Positions 8,198-17,098 of a stretch of DNA of 64,000 bases are shown piece after piece. The stretch spans positions 1 to 64,000 of the forward strand of contig QCHI01000005.1 of the NCBI GenBank assembly GCA_003279655.1, in the 5' to 3' direction. The translations under genes and the position numbers were made by a program. The notes beneath the pieces are model-generated. The model saw only the letters and a program-made list of their open reading frames with translations, did no database searches and was not told where the DNA came from. Origin of the DNA: Prochlorococcus sp. AG-402-A21 (GTDB lineage Bacteria > Cyanobacteriota > Cyanobacteriia > PCC-6307 > Cyanobiaceae). The first letter of the stretch is position 1, and each line of letters starts with the position of its first letter.

Positions 8198-8530
8198 TTA
8201 TTTTTGGAAATTAATTTTTGAAAGATCCTCACAAATTTCGTCAAGAAGATCAAGTTGTCCAGAAGAATTTAATTCAAAGCTCTTCTTTGTTTTCCCTTCC
8301 CCTCCCTTTGTCCATAACTCTTCAACTTCACAAAGTCGATTTGCAATTTTTGGAATTCCACCAGAGGTGAAATCTTTTTTTAAATATTCCATTAAAGTTG
8401 GCATTCTTGCTGAAGGAAGATTAAGACTTTGGCACAGTTCTGATTGTGTTCTGCCTGTCTGTCTCAACCAATCTTTAATAAGAAGAATTAGATCTTCCTC
8501 AATATCTTTTGACCAGGGCTCTATGTTCAT
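8198..8530 (-). CDS. Small helix-turn-helix-like conserved protein
   Basis: A 110-residue protein I do not recognise by name. I chose the ATG at 8530 (MNIEPWSKDIEED) because it gives a 4-base ATGA overlap with the stop of the upstream DUF1232 gene; an ATG at 8542 would add four residues. The central stretch (about residues 15-45, with IKDWLRQTGRTQSELCQSL and SARMPTLMEYLKKDF) resembles a Cro/XRE-type helix-turn-helix: helix, turn, then a second helix in a small repressor-like fold. The C-terminus is acidic. Being coupled behind a sigma factor and DUF1232, it may be regulatory, but that is inference. Confidence 0.65.
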   Translation of the reverse strand: MNIEPWSKDIEEDLILLIKDWLRQTGRTQSELCQSLNLPSARMPTLMEYLKKDFTSGGIPKIANRLCEVEELWTKGGEGKTKKSFELNSSGQLDLLDEICEDLSKINFQK

Positions 8531-8892
8531 AGAGGAAACCATCTATTCAGCTTTGATTTTGCTCTGAATTTCATCTCGGGAGTAATGTGATGTTGCCAAA
8601 GACTAATTACAGCTGTTAGGGCTACAAGATCATCGCTAAATCCTGAGGCAGGAATAAAGTCAGGAATTAAATCAACAGGAACAATTAAATAAGTAAGTGC
8701 TCCCATTATGGATATTCTCGCTTGGATAGGAGTTGAATTATCCATGATGAGTTCAAATCCTTCTAAAGCAGGCTGTGCGATTACTCTGCCGGCTCTTAAT
8801 AAGATCTTTTTAAGTACACCCTCGTCGATAACAGAACTTTCGAGTACTTCTGCCTCAAAAACTTCTTTTTTTGAACTTCTTGAACTAACCAC
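8527..8892 (-). CDS. DUF1232 (YkvA-like) membrane-associated protein
   Basis: Conserved small protein of 121 residues from a GTG at 8892, two bases after the sigma-factor stop. The frame is open further upstream into the sigma gene but without support. The DUF1232 core is clear: YLIVPVDLIPDFIPASGFSDDL, a hydrophobic stretch with the Asp-Leu-Ile-Pro-Asp motif, followed by a second hydrophobic helix (VALTAVISLW). No biochemical function is established for the family. It sits between the sigma gene and the helix-turn-helix-like gene, with which it overlaps by four bases, so the three are almost certainly one transcript. Confidence 0.8.
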   Translation of the reverse strand: MVSSRSSKKEVFEAEVLESSVIDEGVLKKILLRAGRVIAQPALEGFELIMDNSTPIQARISIMGALTYLIVPVDLIPDFIPASGFSDDLVALTAVISLWQHHITPEMKFRAKSKLNRWFPL

Positions 8893-8894
8893 GA

Positions 8895-9818
8895 TTAAAC
8901 ACTTCTCTCTAAAAGACCACTTTGAACCCCAGTCTTTCTCAATTTCCTTAATGCACGTTGAACTACTTGTCTGCAGTATTCTCTGCTGCAATTCATTTGT
9001 CTAGCTACCTCGGCTAGCGTCCTCCATTCATTAGATCCATCTAAGCCAAAGCGAAGACTTAGTATCGTTCGCTCTTTGGGTGTGAGATTTGATTTATCCA
9101 ATAACGACCAAGCTGACGCACTTCTTTCCGCCAATTCAGCAAGTTCCATAGGGGGGACTTCCTCACTTGGAAGAATATCAACAAGCTCTGAAGGATCTGC
9201 TTTTGATTTGACGGCACCTTGCAAGCTTACTGTGATGCTTCTCAGCTCGCATGCAAGCAATTCTTCTACTTCCTCTAGAGGAATTTTCATTTTTATTGCT
9301 ATTTGGTTAGTAGAAGGATGAACCCCAAGCTCTTGCATGAGTCGAGACTTGGCAGCACGAAGTTTGGTTAGCTTTTCATTTATGTTTACGGGAATTCTAA
9401 TAGTTCTACTTTGCGTTGATAGCGCTCTATTTAATCCTTGTCTAATCCACCAGTATGCGTAAGTTGAGAATCGATGACCTCTTTTGGGATCGTACTTCTC
9501 AACAGCTCTAGTTAACCCTAAGGTACCTTCTTGAATTAAATCAAGAAGGTCAAGACCTTTACCTTGATAGCGCTTCGCTAAATTCACAACAAGCCTCAAA
9601 TTTGCTGTGATCATTTGATTCTTGGCTCGCTCACCTGCTTTAAGTGTCTTCTTCTCTGCGCTTGAATAATCGCATTTTGGTCCATTACCTCCTGCTTGTT
9701 GGCAGCGTTCATTAAGTGCAACCATGGCTTGTACTTTTCTACCCAATGTGAGTTCTTGCTCTGGTGTGAGCAATTCGTGTCTTCCTATTTCTCCAAGAAA
9801 GTCGCTTAAAGAACTCAC
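8895..9818 (-). CDS. Alternative RNA polymerase sigma factor, RpoD-like group 2
   Basis: Sigma-70 family promoter-specificity subunit, 307 residues, GTG start with a strong AGGAGG eight bases upstream. Region 1.2 is at the very N-terminus (DFLGEIGRHELLTPEQE), and there is no region 1.1. Region 2 follows with core-binding NLRLVVNLAKRYQ and the -10-recognising FSTYAYWWIRQGLNRAL. Region 3 and region 4 come next, and LTPKERTILSLRFGLD marks region 4.1. The region 4.2 recognition helix reads SREYCRQVVQRALRKLR, where most group 1/2 factors have RERIRQIE, so -35 preference may differ. It heads a minus-strand run with DUF1232, a helix-turn-helix-like protein and a c-type cytochrome. A long 456-base leader region precedes it. 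Confidence 0.92.
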   Translation of the reverse strand: MSSLSDFLGEIGRHELLTPEQELTLGRKVQAMVALNERCQQAGGNGPKCDYSSAEKKTLKAGERAKNQMITANLRLVVNLAKRYQGKGLDLLDLIQEGTLGLTRAVEKYDPKRGHRFSTYAYWWIRQGLNRALSTQSRTIRIPVNINEKLTKLRAAKSRLMQELGVHPSTNQIAIKMKIPLEEVEELLACELRSITVSLQGAVKSKADPSELVDILPSEEVPPMELAELAERSASAWSLLDKSNLTPKERTILSLRFGLDGSNEWRTLAEVARQMNCSREYCRQVVQRALRKLRKTGVQSGLLERSV

Positions 9819-9826
9819 AATTTATT

Positions 9827-9832
9827 CCTCCT
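9827..9832 (-). promoter_or_regulatory. Strong Shine-Dalgarno site (AGGAGG) of the sigma-factor gene
   Basis: On the minus strand the six bases read AGGAGG, eight bases before the GTG at 9818. This is near-consensus and well spaced, and it fixes the GTG as the start. Most genes here have only weak or no visible ribosome-binding site, so this sigma factor may be translated unusually efficiently. Confidence 0.8.
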
Positions 9833-9978
9833 TACAATTACAACCTAGAGAAAAAATGTTTACTTTCAATAGGCGTAATAAAGTGTTCGGAATTTATTAT
9901 TTATCCTTTATTTATTTTTAATGCCTTCACTAGGTCACTCCAGCCAAAAAAAGCTTCCTTCCTTTTTATCCTTCTTCT

Positions 9979-10010
9979 TTAGAAATGAAATTATAAAAAT
10001 TATTTTCTAA
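9979..10010. repeat. Inverted repeat TTAGAAA-N18-TTTCTAA upstream of the sigma gene
   Basis: Left arm 9979-9985, right arm 10004-10010, perfect over 7 bp. A minus-strand TATAAT lies inside the loop and another abuts the right arm, so it could be an operator over the sigma promoter or simply an AT-rich coincidence. The same arms recur upstream of mntC and between the DUF1350 and exonuclease genes. Confidence 0.3.
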
Positions 10011-10274
10011 TTATAATATCTCAAAACCATTGGTATGAATGAAATCTTTCCAGCAATTTTTGATCTATGAAACTTTTTAAAGATTGTTTGGTCTCTAATA
10101 TATATTCTTAAGTGCTATCCCTAATTCTAAGTAATCGATGAATTACCAAAGATTTAAGAAAATCAGTTGATTTGCTTTTTTCTTTCTCAAGACTTTTTTA
10201 TGAATCTAATCATTTGCTTTCTACCAAAGAAACTTATTTAGAATCACTAAAATAACCTAGGATTTAAAGATTTT

Positions 10275-10919
10275 TTATTGATTCCTTCTTGGACCACCTT
10301 TCCTTTTGACTAAAACTTTCAGAACGTCTTCCCAGGAAACGTTTTGATGGGCTAAAGAAACTTGCATATGGAAAAGTAGATCTGCAGCCTCATTAGCAAC
10401 TGAAATAGGATCTTTATCTTTACAAGCCATAATAAATTCGGCTGTTTCTTCGCCTATCTTTTTTAGGATTTTATTATCGCCTTCCCTAAGAAGACTATTT
10501 GTATAGCTTCCCTCCTCAGGATTACTCTTACGACTCTCTATTACTTTGAATAATTCACTACAAGCATCAGATGGAGGGTAAAGAACGTCTTCATTTGTTT
10601 CTAAATCTTTAAAGAAACAACTCCTTTTGCCTGTATGGCATGCGATTGAACCAATTTGCTCAATTGATAAAAGTATTGTATCTGAATCGCAATCAGTCCT
10701 AATTCCTTTCAATTTTTGAAAATGACCGCTCGTTTTTCCTTTGTGCCAAAGTTCTTTTCTTGAACGACTCCAATAGTGAACTTCACCAGATTCTAATGTT
10801 TTCGTAATGGATTCTTTGTTCATCCATGCCATCATTAAAATTGAGCCATCGACCCAATCTTGAGCTATGGCTGGGATCAAACCGTTTTGATCAAAATGTA
10901 GATTATCTATAAAAAGCAT
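10275..10919 (-). CDS. hisIE: Bifunctional phosphoribosyl-AMP cyclohydrolase / phosphoribosyl-ATP pyrophosphatase
   Basis: Catalyses steps two and three of histidine synthesis in one 214-residue chain, ATG start. The N-terminal HisI domain (residues ~1-110) has the zinc/magnesium motifs [16 protein letters not shown] and DCDSDTILL plus [10 protein letters not shown]. The C-terminal HisE domain (~120-214) shows the all-alpha NTP-pyrophosphatase motif [16 protein letters not shown] followed by [13 protein letters not shown]. Length and order are as in other fused HisIE proteins. The gene stands alone, divergent from the PTPS-family gene across 75 bases, so histidine genes are dispersed here. 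Confidence 0.95.
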   Translation of the reverse strand: MLFIDNLHFDQNGLIPAIAQDWVDGSILMMAWMNKESITKTLESGEVHYWSRSRKELWHKGKTSGHFQKLKGIRTDCDSDTILLSIEQIGSIACHTGKRSCFFKDLETNEDVLYPPSDACSELFKVIESRKSNPEEGSYTNSLLREGDNKILKKIGEETAEFIMACKDKDPISVANEAADLLFHMQVSLAHQNVSWEDVLKVLVKRKGGPRRNQ

Positions 10920-10994
10920 TTTAATTAAGCCAATTAGGCTTTTAACTCTAATTATTTAAATTTAATCCTCTATTGGTTTTTTATTCATCTTTTT

Positions 10995-11465
10995 ATGACG
11001 ATTAAAGATATTCCATTTAATTGCTCAAAGCATTTTAAAGACTATCCATGCTCTCACCGACAATGGAAACATAAAGGACACTGTCGTTATGTTCATGGAT
11101 ACAGTCGAAGCTTTACCTTTTGTTTTGCCTCAAACAAACTTGATGAAAATGGCTTCGTTGTCGATTTTTCAAGTTTGAGGCCTTTAGAAGAGAAGTTAAG
11201 AGAACATTTTGATCATACTTTTCTAGTCAATTTTGATGATCCTCTGCTTGCGACATGGAAAAAACTTCACTCTGAAGAAGTACTTGATCTTAGAGTCATG
11301 AATAATGTTGGAATGGAAGCAACTGCTAAATTAGTTTGGGGATGGGCTAATGATTTAATATTTTCAAGAGAGAAAGGTAGATCTTGTTGTTGGAAAGCTA
11401 TCGCGCATGAAAATGATATTAATTCTGCTAGTTATACCTTTTTTCCTGAGTGGTTTAAACCTTGA
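10995..11465 (+). CDS. 6-pyruvoyl-tetrahydropterin synthase / QueD family protein, divergent
   Basis: PTPS-fold protein of 156 residues. Family members convert dihydroneopterin triphosphate to tetrahydropterins or to the queuosine precursor. Recognisable are SHRQ (His21, probable first zinc ligand), the catalytic Cys30 with His34 in GHCRYVHGY, the strand GFVVDFSSLR and the catalytic Asp73-His74 in FDHTFLVN. The usual zinc motif His-Gly-His is here His-Gly-Tyr (Tyr36), so one metal ligand is missing or replaced. Substrate and product therefore should not be assumed to be those of QueD. The neighbours, hisIE and clpB, give no pathway clue. Confidence 0.8.
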   Translation: MTIKDIPFNCSKHFKDYPCSHRQWKHKGHCRYVHGYSRSFTFCFASNKLDENGFVVDFSSLRPLEEKLREHFDHTFLVNFDDPLLATWKKLHSEEVLDLRVMNNVGMEATAKLVWGWANDLIFSREKGRSCCWKAIAHENDINSASYTFFPEWFKP

Positions 11466-11513
11466 ATGTCAAATCTTTTTAGATGCAATTTGCTTACTCA
11501 ATTTTTATATTTT

Positions 11514-14105
11514 TTAGTTGAAAATTAATTTTGAATCTTTCTCCTCTATCTTTATGGTGCTTCCTTCTTTATATTTACCTTTTAGAATGTATTTTGCTAT
11601 TTCACTTTCTAATTCTTTTTGAATTACTCTTTTTAATGGTCTCGCACCATAGCTCGGGTTATATCCAATTTCAGTAATTAAAGATAGAACATCATTGTTT
11701 ATCTCAAGATAGATTCCTTTAGTTTCTAATCTTTCTCTTAAACGGTTTAATTGTAAATCAACTACTTTAAGTAGTGTTTCTTTTTTAAGCGGTTCGAAAT
11801 TAATTATTTCATCAAGTCTATTTAGGAACTCAGGTCTGAAATTTGATTTCAGTTCTTGATTAATAAGTTCATCTATATTTATCGATAGTTTATTAGTTAT
11901 ATCCTTGTCAGCGATTAATTCACTTCCTAAATTACTGGTGAGAATAATGATAGTATTTTTGAAGTTTGTTGTTCTTCCTTGCCCATCAGTTACTCGGCCC
12001 TCGTCAAGTATCTGAAGCAATACATTGAAAACATCTTTATGTGCTTTTTCAATTTCATCGAATAGCAAAACACAATAAGGTTTTCTTCTGATCGCTTCTG
12101 TTAATTGTCCACCTGCTTCGTAGCCAACGTAACCAGGAGGCGCGCCAATTAAGCGACTTATAGAGTGTTTTTCCATATATTCAGACATGTCTATTCTAAT
12201 TAGGGCATTTTCACTATCAAAAAGTTGAGAAGCCAAAGCCTTAGACAATTCTGTTTTGCCAACGCCTGTTGGTCCTAAAAATAAAAAACTTGCGATTGGT
12301 CTGCTTGGATCACTAAGTCCTGTTCTGGATCTTTGTATCGCAGAGGATATTGATTGAACGGCTTTATTTTGACCAATAACTTTTTTTTGTAGCTCAGATT
12401 CAAGATTGAGTAATTTTTCGATTTCAGTTTGAGCAAGTCTTTTAACTGGAATAGATGTCCACTTTGCAATTATTTCAGCGACATCATCGGCTACAACCTC
12501 CTCTCTCAAAAATGATTTCTCGGTATTTTGAGAAGAATTTTTTACATTAAGTTCTTTAGATTTTAAATTTTGTTGATAATTTACAAGCGTGCCGTATTCA
12601 AGTTCGGCAGCCCTATTGAGGTCATAATTCCTTTTTGCTTTTTCTATTTCTAGTTGTACTTTCTCAATTTCTTCTTTAAGTGATGAAATTTCTTCGATTG
12701 ACTTTTTTTCTTGTTTCCATTTCTTGTTTACCTCAATTTGATTTTTTATTAATAATTCTAGTTCTATGGTAATTAAATCAAGTCTCTCTTTACTTGAAAT
12801 ATCTGACTCACCTTCCAAAGATAATTTCTCCATCTCAAGTTGGATGATTTTTCTATCAATCTCATCAATTTCTTCTGGTTTTGATGTTATTTCCATCTTT
12901 AAACGTGAGGCTGATTCATCTATTAGATCAATAGCTTTATCAGGCAAAAACCTCTCGGGTATATACCTATCACTCAATATCGCCGCAGCTATTAGAGCGT
13001 TATCAGAGATACGAACACCATGATGCACTTCATATCTTTCTTTTAGTCCACGTAAGATGGAAATCGTATCCTGTACTGAGGGTTGTTTTACAAGTATTTG
13101 CTGAAATCTTCTTTCCAGCGCTGGGTCTTTCTCAAAATTTTCTCTATGTTCATTGATGGTTGTTGCTCCAATACATCTAAGTTCACCTCTTGCAAGCATT
13201 GGTTTTAGGAGATTACTAGCGTCCATTGCCCCACCACTCGCTCCTGCTCCGACGACAGTATGTATTTCATCGATGAACAAAATTATTTTTCCTTCTGAGT
13301 CTGTGACATTTTTAAGAACTGACTTAAGTCTCTCTTCAAATTCACCACGAAATTTTGCACCTGCTATTAGAGCACCCATATCTAAGGAAATTAGTTGACG
13401 GTCTTCAAGGGCTGCAGGAACATCTCCATTGATAATTCTTTGTGCTAAACCTTCAATAATTGCTGTTTTACCCACGCCTGCTTCCCCAATTAATACGGGA
13501 TTATTTTTAGTTCTACGGCTAAGTATTTGAATCGTTCTTCGGATTTCCTCATCCCTTCCAATTACCGGATCTAATTTTCCATCTCTGGCGGCAGAAGTAA
13601 GGTCTAGGCCGTATTTTTGCAAAGCTTCGTAGCTATTTTCAGCATTTTTCTGGGTCACTTTTTTGTCACCTCTGATAGCATTTATAGCCTTAAGAAGGCT
13701 GCTTTTGTTGATTTGATTTTGTTCAAACAACCTATGACAAACTCTCTCATCATCAAATAGGGAAATCACTAAATGTTCGCTTGAAATAAAATTATCATTG
13801 AAAGATTCTTTAATTTTTTCTGCTCTTGAAATTGAAAATGATATGTTTTTGCCAAAGAAAATGGATTCTTGGGCCTTCAGCATTTTTGGTTGGTTCTTTA
13901 TGAATTCTTCTATTTCTTTGAGTAGATTTTTTATTTCACCTCCTGCTCTTTCTATTACTTTAATTGCGATTTCATTTTTCTTTAAAAGAGACAAAAGAAG
14001 ATGTTCTGTTTCTAAAGTCTGATGTTTTTCAGTTAATGCTAAATCTTTTGCGTCAATGATCCCTTGCCAAGCTTTGTTAGTAAAATCATCTGGATTTACT
14101 TTCAT
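11514..14105 (-). CDS. clpB: ATP-dependent disaggregase ClpB (Hsp100)
   Basis: Cytoplasmic AAA+ chaperone that, with DnaK, threads proteins out of aggregates. The chain has 863 residues, normal for ClpB. Repeated Clp N domains occupy residues 1-150, the first AAA+ module has Walker A GEAGVGKT (207-214), and the long coiled-coil middle domain (~400-540) is rich in Lys/Glu, which sets it apart from ClpC/ClpA. The second AAA+ module has GPTGVGKT and the ClpB box [20 protein letters not shown]. No ClpP-binding IGL loop is evident. Cyanobacteria often carry two ClpB proteins, and I cannot tell which this is. No CIRCE element is seen upstream. Confidence 0.95.
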   Translation of the reverse strand: MKVNPDDFTNKAWQGIIDAKDLALTEKHQTLETEHLLLSLLKKNEIAIKVIERAGGEIKNLLKEIEEFIKNQPKMLKAQESIFFGKNISFSISRAEKIKESFNDNFISSEHLVISLFDDERVCHRLFEQNQINKSSLLKAINAIRGDKKVTQKNAENSYEALQKYGLDLTSAARDGKLDPVIGRDEEIRRTIQILSRRTKNNPVLIGEAGVGKTAIIEGLAQRIINGDVPAALEDRQLISLDMGALIAGAKFRGEFEERLKSVLKNVTDSEGKIILFIDEIHTVVGAGASGGAMDASNLLKPMLARGELRCIGATTINEHRENFEKDPALERRFQQILVKQPSVQDTISILRGLKERYEVHHGVRISDNALIAAAILSDRYIPERFLPDKAIDLIDESASRLKMEITSKPEEIDEIDRKIIQLEMEKLSLEGESDISSKERLDLITIELELLIKNQIEVNKKWKQEKKSIEEISSLKEEIEKVQLEIEKAKRNYDLNRAAELEYGTLVNYQQNLKSKELNVKNSSQNTEKSFLREEVVADDVAEIIAKWTSIPVKRLAQTEIEKLLNLESELQKKVIGQNKAVQSISSAIQRSRTGLSDPSRPIASFLFLGPTGVGKTELSKALASQLFDSENALIRIDMSEYMEKHSISRLIGAPPGYVGYEAGGQLTEAIRRKPYCVLLFDEIEKAHKDVFNVLLQILDEGRVTDGQGRTTNFKNTIIILTSNLGSELIADKDITNKLSINIDELINQELKSNFRPEFLNRLDEIINFEPLKKETLLKVVDLQLNRLRERLETKGIYLEINNDVLSLITEIGYNPSYGARPLKRVIQKELESEIAKYILKGKYKEGSTIKIEEKDSKLIFN

Positions 14106-14242
14106 CCTTAAACTTAATTACCAAGTTTATAATATTCAAGTTTGTTGTTTGCATAAATATAAGAAAACCGACCTTTTTGACTTTGTAAAATAAATTTGTG
14201 AGATCAGTAAAGTTTTTGTAAATAATTAGTCGAATTTTTAAT

Positions 14243-14329
14243 ATGTTAATTTTATCTACCTTAGACCTATTATTAAGATTGATTAGTAGCTTTATCGTAA
14301 TTCAAGCTATCCAGCTGATGTCGAATTAA
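14243..14329 (+). CDS. Candidate 28-residue single-pass membrane peptide
   Basis: ATG frame of 28 codons ending in TAA, translating to a leucine/isoleucine-rich segment (MLILSTLDLLLRLISSF, then IVIQAIQLMSN) long enough to span a membrane once. Size and hydrophobicity resemble the tiny subunits of photosystems and cytochrome b6f, but it matches none I know (not PetG, PetL, PetN, PsbI, PsbM or Psb30). It lacks a visible ribosome site and lies opposite to both neighbours. In AT-rich DNA a hydrophobic short frame can arise by chance. Confidence 0.25.
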   Translation: MLILSTLDLLLRLISSFIVIQAIQLMSN

Positions 14330-14447
14330 CACTTTCTCAAGACTAAGAATAAATCTTTTGATGTTTTAAATAGCAATAGTTTCTCTTCTGAAAAAATTAT
14401 GCTCAGTGCCTTTGATTAAATTTCTAAATATATTTTCTCATGAAAAA

Positions 14448-14471
14448 AAAGATGGGGTCTCCCCCATCTTT
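14448..14471 (-). terminator. Rho-independent terminator of petE
   Basis: A perfect 10-bp inverted repeat, AAAGATGGGG (14448-14457) and CCCCATCTTT (14462-14471), with a 4-base loop. On the minus strand the hairpin is followed by a run of eight T (complement of 14443-14450). It lies 20 bases past the petE stop and is the clearest terminator in the window. Confidence 0.9.
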
Positions 14472-14490
14472 AATAAATTCTTTTGTAGAT

Positions 14491-14841
14491 TTAGTTGACT
14501 ACGATTTTCCCAACCATGCCTGCACCCCTATGAGGCTCGCAGTAAAAATCGTATGTTCCAGCTGCGCTAAAAGTTCTCTCCCAAGACTCACCTGGAGCGA
14601 AAGCTAAATCTGGATGACTTAGATCATCATTTCCGTCAAAAACAGCATTATGAGGAGCTAGTTTGTTGTTTACAAACTTAACCGTGTCACCGGCGCTTAT
14701 GTTTAGGGTGCTTGGTTCGAAAGCAAGCATTCCTGCATCAGTACCAAGCTTAACTTCAACAGTTGAAGCATTCACATTGGATACACCTATCACTAGAAAT
14801 GCAAAGAAAGCAAATAACGCTGTTGAAATAGAACGAATCAT
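14491..14841 (-). CDS. petE: Plastocyanin
   Basis: Soluble blue-copper protein of the thylakoid lumen carrying electrons from cytochrome b6f to photosystem I. The precursor has 116 residues; the signal peptide [19 protein letters not shown]... probably ends after NVNA (residue 25), giving a mature protein of about 91. All four type-1 copper ligands are present: His64 (APHNAVFDG), then Cys101, His104 and Met109 in [10 protein letters not shown]. It has its own strong terminator, and a 54-base gap separates it from the epimerase gene upstream, so it is probably an independent, highly expressed unit. Confidence 0.98.
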   Translation of the reverse strand: MIRSISTALFAFFAFLVIGVSNVNASTVEVKLGTDAGMLAFEPSTLNISAGDTVKFVNNKLAPHNAVFDGNDDLSHPDLAFAPGESWERTFSAAGTYDFYCEPHRGAGMVGKIVVN

Positions 14842-14895
14842 GAAATTAATTCTTTTCTTTTTTTAATTTTACTACTTTAGCTTCTCTTTGCCATT

Positions 14896-15882
14896 TTAGT
14901 GTTTATTTAAACCAGAATTATGTAAAACTTGACTTAGCGTTTTAGCTTGACTTATACCTCCAAAGGTTTCAGGAGATATTACGGGCTCATGTATAAAGTG
15001 TTTTTGTTTAAGACTAAATCTATCCCAGTTTGTAATTTGAATCGGGAGTAATATAGTTAAAAGTTCAATAAGCCAAGTCCAAAGAGGGATTTGAGGGACT
15101 CTACTCATTCCTTTCCATCCAAGAAGCGTCTGAATTACTGTGTTAATACTTATATATGGTTGTCCTAAAACAAATTTTTTTATTTTATTACCAGGAACAG
15201 ATTGTGCAGGCTCGAAATTAGATGTAGCTAGATGCCCGCAAATGAAAGCAATATCTGCTGCGTGTATAAAATGAAACCTTGAGGATAATTTTATCCATCT
15301 TGCTAGCCAGATCCATCTCAATGCCTCTCTGAGTCCTTCGGTAAGATAACTAGTTGGAAATTTACTTGTACCGTCAAGACGTCCGCCAAAAACTAGTGTT
15401 GGGAAAACAGCTATGATCTTCGTTGCAAGCTGATGAGATTCAAGCTCTCTGAGGCATTGTGCTTTCGTTTGTATGTACTCTGTTCCATAGGTAAAAGCTT
15501 CCGGTAACAAATTTAAGTTTCTATCAAGAACACTTGCAGTTGAGAAATAAATAATTTGTTTGATATTTGAAGGATTTAGTAAATTGAGCAAATTTTTTAC
15601 AGCATCAATATTTACTTCTTTGGCTCTTTTGGGATCACCCCAAGCAGTTGCTGTATGAATAACTCTGTTGACTTCAGAAATTTCTTTCTGAAACTTATTT
15701 GATTGTCTCAAATCTCCGACTAAAACTTTAATCCTTGGATTTTCTAAATTTATTGATGTTATTTTTTTAGGATCTCTAACCCATAAAAATAATTCTGAAG
15801 TTGAGTTTTCTATTAGCCAATTTACTATGTATTGTCCAACACACCCACTTGCTCCAGTGATCAGAATTATTTCGTTTTTCAA
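14896..15882 (-). CDS. NAD(P)-dependent epimerase/dehydratase (extended SDR)
   Basis: Extended short-chain dehydrogenase/reductase of 328 residues. The dinucleotide-binding motif [12 protein letters not shown] (GxxGxxG) is at the N-terminus, VLVGDLRQ gives the adenine-contacting Asp, and YIQTK supplies the YxxxK catalytic pair near residue 137, with STAS just before. The substrate is unknown; relatives act on nucleotide sugars, flavonoids or sterols. It starts at a TTG that overlaps the hemE stop (TTGA, four bases), so translation is coupled to hemE. Whether this reflects a tetrapyrrole role is inference only. Confidence 0.8.
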   Translation of the reverse strand: MKNEIILITGASGCVGQYIVNWLIENSTSELFLWVRDPKKITSINLENPRIKVLVGDLRQSNKFQKEISEVNRVIHTATAWGDPKRAKEVNIDAVKNLLNLLNPSNIKQIIYFSTASVLDRNLNLLPEAFTYGTEYIQTKAQCLRELESHQLATKIIAVFPTLVFGGRLDGTSKFPTSYLTEGLREALRWIWLARWIKLSSRFHFIHAADIAFICGHLATSNFEPAQSVPGNKIKKFVLGQPYISINTVIQTLLGWKGMSRVPQIPLWTWLIELLTILLPIQITNWDRFSLKQKHFIHEPVISPETFGGISQAKTLSQVLHNSGLNKH

Positions 15883-16937
15883 GATGAAACTTTTATAAGT
15901 TCATTGACATTTTTACCAGCCTCGAAAAATACTCTTGCATTTTCTTCTGGCGTCCCAGGAAGTATTCCATGACCAAGGTTAAGAATATGTTTCCTACCTT
16001 TCGCTTTTTTTACAACATCAACAATTCTTGATCTGATCGCATCAGGAGTACCAAACAAAAGTCCTGGATCAACATTCCCTTGGACTCCCACTGCTTGAGG
16101 CAGCCTTTTTAGTCCATCTGCCATGTCAACAGTCCAGTCTAAAGAGACTATGTCTACTCCGGTTTGTCCCATCCTTTCAAGAACTCCCGCACTGCCAGAG
16201 ATGTATAAAATCATAGGTGTATCTGGATGTTTTTCTTTTAATAAGTTGACTACTTTTTGTTGGTAAGGTGCAGCAAACTCGTCATAATCTTGTGGGCTTA
16301 ATTGTCCTGCCCATGAATCAAACATTTGAACTACCTGGGCCCCAGAGTCAATTTGATAGGACAAATAGTTCGCAATTGATTCTGCAAAGTGATTTAAAAG
16401 TTGATGTAGTAGTTCTGGCTCTTGGAATGCCATCGCCTTGATAACTGCATAATTTTTGCTGCTTTTCCCTTCTACAACATATGCAGCAAGAGTCCAGGGA
16501 GCACCTACAAAACCAAGAACTGCAGCCTTGTTCCCAACGCTTTCCCTTAACCTGCCAAGGACTTCACCAACAAAAGACATGCTTTCTTCTGGCTGAAGAG
16601 GCTTTAGGCCTTTAACCTGTTTGAGGCTTCTTATTGGGTCATTTATCAAGGGCCCTTTACTTTCAACGATGTCAAAGTTGATTCCCATTCCAGGAAGAGG
16701 AGTCAAGATATCTGAAAAAAGTATTACTCCATCTGGTTGAAAAGCTTTAAAAGGTTGCATTGAAATTTCATAAGAAAGATCGGGGTTTTCGGATCTTTCC
16801 CTGAAACTTGGATGATTATCACGGAGGTCTCTATATACCTTCATGTATCTCCCCGCTTGTCGCATCATCCAAACAGGGGGCCTTTCAACATTTTCTCCGC
16901 GAGCAGCACGAAGTAGTAAAGGAGTAGATTCGTTCAT
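15879..16937 (-). CDS. hemE: Uroporphyrinogen III decarboxylase
   Basis: Removes four carboxyl groups from uroporphyrinogen III to give coproporphyrinogen III, on the shared haem/chlorophyll pathway. The protein has 352 residues, the usual length, with an ATG start. The N-terminal signature [14 protein letters not shown] carries the substrate-binding arginines, ILFSDILTP holds the conserved catalytic Asp, and [12 protein letters not shown] and [11 protein letters not shown] are further family signatures. It overlaps the downstream epimerase by four bases. The 161 bases upstream, to glgB, hold no gene. Confidence 0.97.
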   Translation of the reverse strand: MNESTPLLLRAARGENVERPPVWMMRQAGRYMKVYRDLRDNHPSFRERSENPDLSYEISMQPFKAFQPDGVILFSDILTPLPGMGINFDIVESKGPLINDPIRSLKQVKGLKPLQPEESMSFVGEVLGRLRESVGNKAAVLGFVGAPWTLAAYVVEGKSSKNYAVIKAMAFQEPELLHQLLNHFAESIANYLSYQIDSGAQVVQMFDSWAGQLSPQDYDEFAAPYQQKVVNLLKEKHPDTPMILYISGSAGVLERMGQTGVDIVSLDWTVDMADGLKRLPQAVGVQGNVDPGLLFGTPDAIRSRIVDVVKKAKGRKHILNLGHGILPGTPEENARVFFEAGKNVNELIKVSS

Positions 16938-17098
16938 TATTTTGTCCTTTTAATCGAAAAACTTAAATGAGTCAGTAACTTGAAAATCATGAAATACTCT
17001 CTCTGCAAAAGTTCGTCATACCCTTTGAATTTTTACATCCAGACCACAGTTGAAATTAGGTTATGAGGCAAGGTTGAAACATTTCTATTCGAGGAAGG

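Larger units (their letters stand above)
9819..10274. other. 456-base gap upstream of the sigma factor; no gene seen
   Basis: The longest gene-free stretch in the window. I see no tRNA and no convincing ORF on either strand; the short ATG frames run 7-13 codons. It is very AT-rich. It holds two minus-strand TATAAT hexamers (9990-9995 and 10010-10015), possible -10 elements with no good -35 partner, and an inverted repeat TTAGAAA/TTTCTAA (9979-10010) around them. It presumably carries the promoter and a long leader of the sigma gene, and could hide a small RNA that cannot be recognised by eye. Confidence 0.5.
14106..14490. other. 385-base gap between clpB and petE
   Basis: AT-rich gap holding the petE terminator (14448-14471), presumably the minus-strand clpB promoter near 14106-14220, and a 28-codon hydrophobic frame on the plus strand (14243-14329). 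I see no tRNA or recognised RNA, and no clear -10/-35 pair or heat-shock operator for clpB. Confidence 0.5.

Noticed and set aside
16989..17066. 25-codon frame (MKYSLCKSSSYPL...) between hemE and glgB
   Set aside because: No ribosome site, no hydrophobic or conserved-looking segment; consistent with chance.
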